A stretch of 15,118 nt of DNA from an uncultured Eubacterium sp. GTDB lineage: Bacteria > Bacillota > Clostridia > Oscillospirales > Acutalibacteraceae. The DNA lies in NCBI GenBank assembly GCA_910577215.1, contig CAJTMQ010000042.1:1-15118 (forward strand). Direction: 5' to 3'. The position numbers were made by a program, and so were the translations under genes. Under the pieces are notes generated by a model. It did not search any database. It was not told the origin of the DNA and saw nothing but the letters and a program-made list of their open reading frames with translations. The number at the start of each line of letters is the position of its first letter. The stretch's first letter is position 1. This document shows, piece after piece, positions 9,003-14,943 of this stretch.

Positions 9003-9506
9003 TTACCTCAAAAAATTATTATAAGCACCAAGCAGGCTTCCGCTTGCATGACCGTGGCAGATTGCCATGGCAAGAGCATCAGCCGTATCATCGGGCTTTG
9101 GTATTTTTTCAAGATTCAGAATCACTCTTGTCATTTCCTGAACCTGCTTTTTAACTGCTCTTCCGTAGCCTGTTACGGACTGCTTAACCTGAAGCGGTGT
9201 GTATTCCGCTATAACCACGCCGTGCATCTGGGCAGAAAGAGTTATTACTCCTCTTGCCTGTGCAACATCAATAACGGTCTTAGCATTGTTATTGTAAAAC
9301 AGCTTTTCCATACTCATAACTCCGGGATGATATTTATCAAAAATCATATTCATTTCAGTATAAATAGTTTGAAGCCTTATGGGAAAAGGCGTATGTGCTT
9401 CAGTTGTGATTGCACCGTAATCAATAACACGAAATTTATTGGCTTTATATTCAAGAACTCCCCAGCCTATTATTGCATAGCCCGGGTCGATACCCAGAAT
9501 GATCAT
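9003..9506 (-). CDS. ruvC: Crossover junction endodeoxyribonuclease RuvC
   Basis: RuvC is the dimeric endonuclease that cuts Holliday junctions bound by RuvAB. At 167 residues it has normal length. The four acidic catalytic residues are visible as D7 (GIDPGYA), E67 (SMEKLF), D140 and D143 (DDTADALA), with the usual GRAVKKQVQ basic segment between. It is the first gene of the long minus-strand operon. A strong promoter lies about 33-61 nt upstream, and GGAG occurs 12 nt before the ATG at 9506, a somewhat long spacing. No LexA-type operator was recognised at the promoter, so there is no visible sign of SOS control. Confidence 0.97.
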   Translation of the reverse strand: MIILGIDPGYAIIGWGVLEYKANKFRVIDYGAITTEAHTPFPIRLQTIYTEMNMIFDKYHPGVMSMEKLFYNNNAKTVIDVAQARGVITLSAQMHGVVIAEYTPLQVKQSVTGYGRAVKKQVQEMTRVILNLEKIPKPDDTADALAMAICHGHASGSLLGAYNNFLR

Positions 9507-9538
9507 TAATATACACTACTCCATTTTAATTTGCATAG

Positions 9539-9567
9539 ATTATATCATACTTTATATCTATAATCAA
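9539..9567 (-). promoter_or_regulatory. Sigma-A type promoter of the ruvC operon
   Basis: On the minus strand, TTGATT (9567-9562) and a perfect TATAAT (9544-9539) are separated by exactly 17 nt, and TG sits one base before the -10 (extended -10). Transcription would start near 9532, leaving a leader of about 25 nt before ruvC. It is the only strong promoter I saw for the eleven-gene unit running from ruvC to the CvpA gene. Confidence 0.8.
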
Positions 9568-9594
9568 TAAAATAATTATTGATAAATTGTGTAT

Positions 9595-9636
9595 AAAAAA
9601 GAAACAATCCACGGTATTGATACCATAGATTGTTTT
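9595..9636 (-). terminator. Intrinsic terminator after the MATE gene
   Basis: In minus-strand RNA, 9635-9602 folds into a 15-bp stem with a 4-nt loop. Two of the pairs are G-U wobbles, which show up as mismatches on the plus strand, so the structure works only in the minus direction. It is followed by C and six U (9601-9595). It lies 13 nt after the MATE stop codon and just upstream of the ruvC promoter, so it separates the two transcription units. Confidence 0.88.
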
Positions 9637-9648
9637 AAGAACACAAAA

Positions 9649-10974
9649 TTAAAGTTTTCCTCGCTTTTTCAAAACAAAATAGTTTAATCCCGCAAAAGCT
9701 GCCGATAAAGCAGATGCAGCAGGCAAAGAAATCCATATACCGATTGTTCCGAAAAGGTATGCAAGCAAAAACAGCATTATGATTAAAAATATCAATACAC
9801 TTGCACTTGTTATAATGGCAGTTGATTTTCTTCCAAGCGATTGAAAATAAATCGAAAGAATAAGTGCAACCGACAAGAACACCGTGGCCGGTGCGATAAT
9901 TCTCAAAGCACAATCAGAAAACATAATGATTTCTGAATTATTTGTAAACATTTTCACAAACAACTGCGGCACCGAAATTGCCGCCAATGAAATAATTATT
10001 GAATAAAGTACGGTTATACATATGCTGTATTTTAATGTTTTCTTAACTCTGCTTCCCTTGCTTGCACCGAAATTATAAGCAAATACAGGTGAAACAGCCT
10101 GCGATACCGCGTTTATAGGCACAACAGCAAAAATTGCCAGCTTGCTTATATATGCGAAAGCATTAACACCCAAGGTGCCCGAGATTTTTGACAAAAGATG
10201 ATTTATAAGCAAAAACATCAATGAAATACTGCCTGTTTGCAGTAAGGTGGGAACACCGATAAAAAGAATTTCCTTAATCGTATTTAATTCTATTTTAATA
10301 ATATTGAATTTCTGGCAGCTGATTTTAACAAAAAACAGCACACTCATCAAAAAGCTTGAAAAATAACAGATAACCGTTGCAAGCGCTGCACCTTTCACAC
10401 CCATGTCAAGCCCATAAATAAATACCGCATCCAGCACTATATTTATTGCCGTAGGTATAAGCCAAATCAATAATCCATAGGTCATTTTACCCTCTGCCCT
10501 TATGATTGAAGAAAAGCCTGTTGAAAACACGTTTCCTGCTAAAACAACAGCAAAATATTCCTTTGCAAACGGCAAAATATCCTGTGTAACTCCCAGAAGA
10601 TTTAAGATAGGTAGCATAAAAATATAACCCAAAACAGTAACAAGTACTGCCGAACTGTAAAAAACAAGCATTGCATTAGCCGTAACACTGCCTGCACCCC
10701 GGTAATCTTTTTCACCGAGCTTTTGTGAAACAATTACCGCAGCACCGCCGCCGACCATTTGTGCAATACCGCTCTGAATCAGCATAAACGGAAACACAAT
10801 TGAAACACCGCCCATTGCATCATCACCTACACCGCGGCTTACAAACAGTGTATCAACAATATTATATAGTGCATCGAATAACAGTGCACAGAAAGTAACT
10901 GTCGAATATCTAAATATCAGCTTAGGAATACTTACTGTTTCCATTTGGGCTGTTTTTGATAATCTTTTATCCAT
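9649..10974 (-). CDS. MATE family efflux transporter
   Basis: This 441-residue polytopic membrane protein has about twelve hydrophobic segments and the MATE N-terminal signature YNIVDTLFVSRGVGDDAMGG. A second half-repeat begins around residue 230 (FIGVPTLLQTG), with the matching AISKLAIF/VSPVFAYNFGA region. MATE proteins export drugs or metabolites using a sodium or proton gradient; the substrate cannot be read from the sequence. The ATG at 10974 overlaps the end of the phosphotransferase gene by 8 nt and has no clear ribosome binding site of its own, so it is probably translated by coupling. Being co-expressed with a small-molecule kinase-like protein, it may act on the same compound or toxicant, which is inference. 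Confidence 0.92.
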   Translation of the reverse strand: MDKRLSKTAQMETVSIPKLIFRYSTVTFCALLFDALYNIVDTLFVSRGVGDDAMGGVSIVFPFMLIQSGIAQMVGGGAAVIVSQKLGEKDYRGAGSVTANAMLVFYSSAVLVTVLGYIFMLPILNLLGVTQDILPFAKEYFAVVLAGNVFSTGFSSIIRAEGKMTYGLLIWLIPTAINIVLDAVFIYGLDMGVKGAALATVICYFSSFLMSVLFFVKISCQKFNIIKIELNTIKEILFIGVPTLLQTGSISLMFLLINHLLSKISGTLGVNAFAYISKLAIFAVVPINAVSQAVSPVFAYNFGASKGSRVKKTLKYSICITVLYSIIISLAAISVPQLFVKMFTNNSEIIMFSDCALRIIAPATVFLSVALILSIYFQSLGRKSTAIITSASVLIFLIIMLFLLAYLFGTIGIWISLPAASALSAAFAGLNYFVLKKRGKL

Positions 10975-11941
10975 TTTTCAGAACCCGAAAGGCACATTTA
11001 TACATAACAGCACCTGTTGCTATGTTTCGCCACCAGCCAAAGTGATGAGGTGTATAGCGGTAATACTTTTCAATCTCCATAATCAAACCCATTAAACCCT
11101 GCGCAAAAGCATATCTTATTTCGGTATCCCTGTTCTCCTCAACAGGAACATCTGTTACGGAATTATAAATCTTTAAAGACTCTTTCTTGGCTTTAACTGA
11201 AAATAAAGGATTTTGCATACATATAAAATCAAATATTTTATCACCCCAGAAGCTTCGTTCAGGATCAATCCAGCAAAATTCCGTATTATCCTTATCTGTA
11301 ACACAAATAACATTGGGATCCCATAAATCATAATTAACCATTGTGCATTCGGCTTTTTCAATTACGGACTTATATTTTTGAGCATATTCAAAAAGCCTTT
11401 CGCCTCTTTTTGAGCGCCTGCCGACTGCTTTTGCATCATCAAGCAGATTATGAATCATAGAGCATAGTGCATCATACCAGTTATCATACAATTGATTTTG
11501 AACATATCCGTATTTATCATTTTTTACTTTATGTATCTGTGCAAGCATTGAAGCAGTGCTCTCTGTTATAACATTTCTGTTAAGACCTGCTTCATTTCTT
11601 TGCTTTCCTTCAAGCTTTTCCATAATAAAATAGTCAGTCGGCAGCAATTCCTTTGAAAAATCCGAAAAATAAACCTCAGGCACTCTTATATCGGTATTGT
11701 TTCTGATTTGCTCATACCAATACACCTCTGCTTTCATCATCTCATTCTCATAAGTTAACACAGGCATATTCTTTTCAGGAGCAATTTTCAGCACATAGCT
11801 TTTATCTGCCTTAACCTCAAACACTGCATTATATTCTCCTGCTCCGAGCGGTGAAATTTTTGTTATCTTGTTAATTCCGGCTTTACTGAATAATTCTTTT
11901 ATTTTGTTATCATCAATAACAAATTTTGTTTTACTGACCAT
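10967..11941 (-). CDS. Phosphotransferase of the aminoglycoside/choline kinase fold, atypical catalytic motif
   Basis: The 324-residue protein has the APH-type kinase fold. It shows a glycine-rich loop PLGAGEYNAVFEV (31-43), an ATP-binding lysine K52 in YVLKI, a helix glutamate around E66-E72, the catalytic segment VNYDLWDPN (202-210) with D205 and N210, and the metal-binding WIDPE (D226). Canonical APH enzymes have His before the catalytic Asp (HGD or HND); here the place is Asn (NYD). The remaining catalytic set is kept, so it is probably active. Aminoglycosides, choline-like alcohols or a sugar amine are possible substrates, and resistance should not be assumed. AAGGGG lies 8 nt before the ATG. 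It is the first gene of a two-gene unit with the MATE transporter. Confidence 0.8.
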   Translation of the reverse strand: MVSKTKFVIDDNKIKELFSKAGINKITKISPLGAGEYNAVFEVKADKSYVLKIAPEKNMPVLTYENEMMKAEVYWYEQIRNNTDIRVPEVYFSDFSKELLPTDYFIMEKLEGKQRNEAGLNRNVITESTASMLAQIHKVKNDKYGYVQNQLYDNWYDALCSMIHNLLDDAKAVGRRSKRGERLFEYAQKYKSVIEKAECTMVNYDLWDPNVICVTDKDNTEFCWIDPERSFWGDKIFDFICMQNPLFSVKAKKESLKIYNSVTDVPVEENRDTEIRYAFAQGLMGLIMEIEKYYRYTPHHFGWWRNIATGAVMYKCAFRVLKNG

Positions 11942-11962
11942 TTTAATTTCCCCTTAATAAAT

Positions 11963-11997
11963 TTGTGAAACTATAAATTAAATATATTTCACAACAA
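11963..11997 (-). promoter_or_regulatory. Putative promoter inside an operator-like inverted repeat, upstream of the phosphotransferase gene
   Basis: A perfect 8-bp inverted repeat, TTGTGAAA (11963-11970) and TTTCACAA (11987-11994), flanks a 16-nt AT-only centre apart from one C, and the inner TATA blocks almost extend the symmetry. On the minus strand a candidate -35 TTGTTG (11997-11992) and -10 TATAGT (11975-11970), spaced by 16 nt, overlap the two arms. A protein bound to the repeat would block the promoter. The regulator is unknown and no repressor gene is adjacent. Confidence 0.45.
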
Positions 11998-12072
11998 TAA
12001 TTTAACAGTTTACATACAATAAATATATCATTTTACTGTTTTTATTTTTAAATTCCGTTATATTTTCAGTGC

Positions 12073-12104
12073 AAAAAAGCAGAAAGAGGGTACATTACCC
12101 TCTT
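12073..12104 (-). terminator. Probable intrinsic terminator overlapping the flavoprotein stop codon
   Basis: In minus-strand RNA a 9-bp stem AAGAGGGUA/UACCCUCUU (12104-12096 and 12092-12084) closes a 3-nt loop. A U-run of six (12078-12073) follows after a short UCUGC stretch, which is less tight than in a classic terminator. The TAA stop codon of the flavoprotein (12097-12095) lies in the last stem pairs and loop, so the last sense codons form the 5' arm. Confidence 0.6.
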
Positions 12105-12643
12105 AATTGATGCACGAACTTCTGAAGTTCAATGTTATTAAATGTATATTTACCGAGATCCGTATTCGGAATGAAATATCTTGCGCAAACCTCTCCATTC
12201 AGAACAGCAAAGGACTGCTTTAACGTATTTGTCATATAATCGGAAGCAGCCCTTGCATTTGAGCCTGCAACGATAACCGTGCCTACCCTTTTGAATTTTT
12301 CTATAGGCGGATTGGCACCCCGCTTAAATCTTGCACTGTAATAACGCTGAAATCTGTCTACAACAGCTTTAAGCGGTGCGGGGAAAAAATTATTATACAC
12401 AGGTGTAAAGAAAGCAATATAATCAGCAGCTTCAAAATCTTCAAAAAATATGTCCAGATCGTGATTACAGCAGCCCTCATGAAACTCGCAGTATTTACAG
12501 TCACAGCAGGGTGCCGGTGCTAAAGCAAATGTATCATATTCTTTAATTTCACAATCAATAAAATACGGCTTGACCTGCCTGATAAGCTCTGCACAAACAC
12601 CGTCTTTTCTCGGCGAACCGTCAATAATCAAAAACTTTTTCAT
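12095..12643 (-). CDS. Flavodoxin-like NAD(P)H-dependent oxidoreductase with Isf-like cysteine motif
   Basis: The 182-residue protein has the NADPH-dependent FMN reductase/flavodoxin-like fold. It begins with strand FLIIDGSPRKDG (residues 4-15, the FMN phosphate loop) and has an FFTPVYNNFFPAPLKAVVDRF block (about 78-98), which is the second FMN-contact loop. Between them is a cysteine-rich stretch with C46, C47, C49, C52, C58 and C59. C46-C49-C52-C58 fits the CX2CX2CX5C compact motif that holds a 4Fe-4S cluster in archaeal and clostridial iron-sulfur flavoproteins. It would act as a cytoplasmic electron-transfer or reductase protein; the substrate is unknown. GAGGTG lies 5 nt before the ATG. 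It is a single-gene unit divergent from the cation transporter. Confidence 0.82.
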   Translation of the reverse strand: MKKFLIIDGSPRKDGVCAELIRQVKPYFIDCEIKEYDTFALAPAPCCDCKYCEFHEGCCNHDLDIFFEDFEAADYIAFFTPVYNNFFPAPLKAVVDRFQRYYSARFKRGANPPIEKFKRVGTVIVAGSNARAASDYMTNTLKQSFAVLNGEVCARYFIPNTDLGKYTFNNIELQKFVHQLRG

Positions 12644-12674
12644 TTCATCACCTCTGCCATAACATCACGTGCAT

Positions 12675-12703
12675 ATTGTAACATAAATATTCATTGAGAT
12701 AAA
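12675..12703 (-). promoter_or_regulatory. Weak candidate promoter for the flavoprotein gene
   Basis: On the minus strand an extended -10 (TGT then TACAAT, with TACAAT at 12680-12675) is preceded at 17 nt by a poor -35 (TTTATC, 12703-12698). It would give a leader of about 25 nt. Its -35 region overlaps the -35 of the opposing cation-transporter promoter. Confidence 0.4.
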
Positions 12704-12722
12704 GATAAATTTATGCTATTAT
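12694..12722 (+). promoter_or_regulatory. Sigma-A type promoter of the cation diffusion facilitator gene
   Basis: TTGAGA (12694-12699) and TATTAT (12717-12722) are separated by 17 nt, with an extended -10 TG one base before the -10. Transcription would start near 12729, giving a leader of about 20 nt that already contains the ribosome binding site, so there is no room for a metal riboswitch. Confidence 0.7.
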
Positions 12723-12749
12723 GAAACAATATAAATCGGAGGAGAAAAT

Positions 12750-13916
12750 ATGTCTGACCTTTTAATTAAACTGTTTATTAAAAACAACAGCGAAAACGAG
12801 CTCAAAACAAGAGAAAAGTACGGCACATTATCGGGCATTACAGGAATCGTCTGCAACATAATTCTATGTGTTTTTAAATTCATTATAGGCACTGTAACAA
12901 ATTCCGTTTCCGTTACAGCAGATGCAGTTAATAACCTATCCGATGCAAGCTCAAATGTTATAACTATTTTCGGTGCTAAGCTTGCAGGCAAGCCTGTTGA
13001 TGATGACCACCCGTTCGGTCACGGAAGAATGGAATATATCAGTGCACTGATTGTTTCCTTCTTTATATTTTTAATGGGCTTTGAGCTCGGAAAAAACAGT
13101 ATAGAAAAAATCATGCATCCCGAAAATGTTAAATTCAACATCGTTTCGCTTATTGTGCTTATTGTTGCAATACTTGTAAAGCTATGGATGGCATACTTCA
13201 ACAACAAGCTTTATAAAATAACAAACAATGTAAATATGAAGGCAATAAAACAAGACAGTCTGAACGACTGCATTGCCACAGGTGCAACATTGATTGCACT
13301 GCTGATTTCAGCATTTACTCCATTTAAGCGTGCTGATGGCATTATGGGTGTTATTGTTGCGGTTGTCGTCATAATTGCAGGAGTAAATATTGTTAAAGAT
13401 ATAATCAGCAATCTTTTAGGCAAAGCACCCTCCCCTGAGCTCGTTAAGGAAATTGAAGACATTATGCTTGCGGAAGAAAATATCGCCGGTGTTCACGACC
13501 TTATCGTACATGATTACGGCCCGGGCAGAATCATTGCCTCTGCACACGCAGAGGTGCCCTGCAGTATAGACGTTATCAGACTGCACGATATGATTGATAA
13601 TGTTGAAAAGCGTATCAGCAAAAAGCTGAATATAATGATGTGTATTCATATGGACCCCGTTGTGGTTGATGATGAAAAAATCAATGAATACAAGCGAATA
13701 ATCACAGAATTGGTTAAGGAATATGACCGCAGCTTTTCGCTCCACGATTTCAGAGTTGTTGAAGGAAAAACACATACCAACTTCATTTTTGACCTTGTCA
13801 TTCCGCACCAGTACAAAAAAGAAAACAGCACAATTCTTAAAGAACTGCGCTGTAAATCCAAAGAAAAATACCCTGATATAAATCTTGTTGTAACCGTTGA
13901 GCATAGCTTTGTATAG
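12750..13916 (+). CDS. Cation diffusion facilitator, likely Mn(II)-type, with extra C-terminal domain
   Basis: This 388-residue inner-membrane exporter swaps divalent metal for protons. Six hydrophobic segments are seen at about 26-48, 52-78, 96-117, 129-150, 172-190 and 197-217. The DDHPFGHGR loop (84-92) is typical. The transmembrane metal site reads N61-xxx-D65 in helix 2 and D169-xxx-D173 in helix 5; zinc exporters usually have His/Asp pairs, while an N/D/D/D set has been linked to bacterial manganese exporters such as pneumococcal MntE (from memory). The first cytoplasmic dimer domain (about 228-304) is His-rich (H249, H254, H266, H279, H300). An additional segment of about 80 residues (310-388) looks like a degenerate second copy. 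Most relatives are about 300 residues. GGAGGAG lies 6 nt before the ATG. Confidence 0.92.
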   Translation: MSDLLIKLFIKNNSENELKTREKYGTLSGITGIVCNIILCVFKFIIGTVTNSVSVTADAVNNLSDASSNVITIFGAKLAGKPVDDDHPFGHGRMEYISALIVSFFIFLMGFELGKNSIEKIMHPENVKFNIVSLIVLIVAILVKLWMAYFNNKLYKITNNVNMKAIKQDSLNDCIATGATLIALLISAFTPFKRADGIMGVIVAVVVIIAGVNIVKDIISNLLGKAPSPELVKEIEDIMLAEENIAGVHDLIVHDYGPGRIIASAHAEVPCSIDVIRLHDMIDNVEKRISKKLNIMMCIHMDPVVVDDEKINEYKRIITELVKEYDRSFSLHDFRVVEGKTHTNFIFDLVIPHQYKKENSTILKELRCKSKEKYPDINLVVTVEHSFV

Positions 13917-13938
13917 CAAATAATAATCATACATTTTT

Positions 13939-13969
13939 TAATATTGTACTTGCTGTTTTAGCATTTGAA
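13939..13969 (+). promoter_or_regulatory. Low-confidence sigma-E-like promoter upstream of sigK
   Basis: TAATATT (13939-13945) fits the sigma-E -35 pattern (KMATATT) fully. After 16 nt comes CATTTGAA (13962-13969), which keeps only the CAT of the sigma-E -10 (CATACAHT). The spacing is slightly long and the -10 poor, but the predicted start near 13976 would place the sigK ribosome binding site in a leader of about 28 nt. sigK is under sigma-E control in known spore formers. Confidence 0.25.
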
Positions 13970-14004
13970 AAATATTGCAGTCATATTATTTAGCGGTGAT
14001 GAAA

Positions 14005-14358
14005 ATGTTTTCTGCAATATTATCAATTTTGAGTGCAAATTTTCTTTATTTCATTCTGCACATCAACAACACGTCAAGCTTTCCAAAACCATTAAATTCA
14101 AAGGATGAAGCCAATGCTCTGGAACGGCTGAAAAACGGCGACAAAGATGCAAGAGCACTGCTGATTGAGCGAAATTTAAGACTTGTAAGTCACATTGTTA
14201 AAAAATATTATTCAAAAACAAACGATACGGACGATTTAATTTCCATCGGAACTATAGGCCTGATTAAAGCTATAGACAGTTTTAATCCCGACAAAGGCAT
14301 CCGCCTTGCAACATGTGCCAGCCGCTGCATTGAAAATGCTATGATAACACAACAGTAA
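14005..14358 (+). CDS. sigK: Pro-sigma-K, N-terminal half only (interrupted sigK)
   Basis: Sigma-K directs late mother-cell transcription in sporulation. The 117-residue product starts with a hydrophobic pro-sequence (about 1-20), followed by SSFPKPL, which matches the start of mature sigma-K. Next come region 1.2/2.1 (ARALLIERNLRLVSHIVKKYY, about 49-69) and the core-binding and -10 region block DDLISIGTIGLIKAIDSF (76-93). The match continues through LATCASRCIEN (101-111) and then stops: six unrelated residues and TAA follow. The rest of region 2.4 and all of region 4 are missing, so the product cannot work as a complete sigma factor; full sigma-K is about 240 residues. I chose ATG 14005 because GGTGAT ends 4 nt before it; TTG 13975 and ATG 13999 are in frame but lack a ribosome binding site. 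The break lies at the position of the B. subtilis skin insertion. Confidence 0.88.
   Translation: MFSAILSILSANFLYFILHINNTSSFPKPLNSKDEANALERLKNGDKDARALLIERNLRLVSHIVKKYYSKTNDTDDLISIGTIGLIKAIDSFNPDKGIRLATCASRCIENAMITQQ
14327..14340 (+). other. Putative junction/attachment site within sigK
   Basis: Homology to sigma-K is lost after the codons for Cys-Ile-Glu-Asn. The DNA here reads GCATT-GAA-AATGC (14327-14339), a 5-bp inverted repeat with a 3-nt centre, and AATG at 14335-14338 matches the first four bases of the AATGA core used by the B. subtilis skin recombinase. Part of the symmetry comes from conserved codons, so it is not proof of a recombinase site. Confidence 0.55.
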
Positions 14359-14369
14359 CAATTTGCACT

Positions 14370-14936
14370 TTGAAGCCGCAGAAAGAGTACATTTTGCCTG
14401 AAATTGATAAATGGAGTTTGTGTCAATCATTACCTAACGCATATATCCTGCATAGAATTAAGAACGGAAAAGTTGAATACTCTCTCCTGTTTTGTATTAG
14501 ACTCCAAGTTAACAACTATAAACATTATTCATTCAATGCGTTTAATGAAATTGATGATTCTACCTTCGGCGGTGCAGTCAAAAAGCAACGAATTGAAAAA
14601 CATATGACATTAAAGCAGGTTGCTAATGTTGTTGGTATCAGCGTTGATACCCTTATGAGAATTGAAAAAAATAAGTATAATTTACACAATGCGGACAAGC
14701 TTAGAAAACTATTTGACATTTTAGATTTAGATGCACAAAAAATCTGCTCACCCTATCAGCTGTTCCTTATAAACAACCAAGGTGAGCAGATAAAATCATA
14801 TCGTCAAAAACATAATCTTACGCAATGTGAATTTGCAAATATATTTTCAGTCAATAAGAAAGCTGTTTCAAAATGGGAAAACAATAAAACACAAATACCT
14901 TATGACAAATGGGAAACATATAATAATCTAATTTAA
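14370..14936 (+). CDS. Double helix-turn-helix XRE-family regulator
   Basis: The 188-residue product carries two XRE/Cro-type DNA-binding domains in a row. The first spans about 67-122 (TLKQVANVVGISVDTLMRIEK) and the second about 138-188 (NLTQCEFANIFSVNKKAVSKWE), separated by a short linker. Residues 1-60 are not recognised and look beta-rich. The start is uncertain: TTG at 14370 is the first usual start codon and has no ribosome binding site, the first in-frame ATG (Met79) would cut into the first HTH, and the frame is open back to 14334, just at the sigK break. It may thus be truncated at its 5' end or expressed from a transcript entering from sigK. Paired HTH proteins often regulate phage or restriction genes; the convergent neighbour is restriction-like. 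Its stop is 7 nt from that neighbour's stop. Confidence 0.7.
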   Translation: MKPQKEYILPEIDKWSLCQSLPNAYILHRIKNGKVEYSLLFCIRLQVNNYKHYSFNAFNEIDDSTFGGAVKKQRIEKHMTLKQVANVVGISVDTLMRIEKNKYNLHNADKLRKLFDILDLDAQKICSPYQLFLINNQGEQIKSYRQKHNLTQCEFANIFSVNKKAVSKWENNKTQIPYDKWETYNNLI

Positions 14937-14943
14937 TATATAA

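Noticed and set aside
9507..9540. LexA/SOS box at the ruvC promoter
   Set aside because: No GAACN4GTTC-like motif was found in the promoter or leader, so SOS control is not supported.
12723..12749. Possible manganese riboswitch before the cation exporter
   Set aside because: The predicted leader is only about 20 nt, too short for a yybP-ykoY type element.
13928..13935. CATACATT, a full match to the sigma-E -10 pattern upstream of sigK
   Set aside because: No -35-like KMATATT motif occurs 14-16 nt upstream, so it was not called; the weaker pair at 13939-13969 has a better layout.
13949..13964. Small hairpin (TGCT/AGCA) as a terminator for the cation exporter
   Set aside because: The stem is only 4 bp and no U-run follows it, so it is unlikely to terminate. 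No convincing terminator was found between this gene and sigK.
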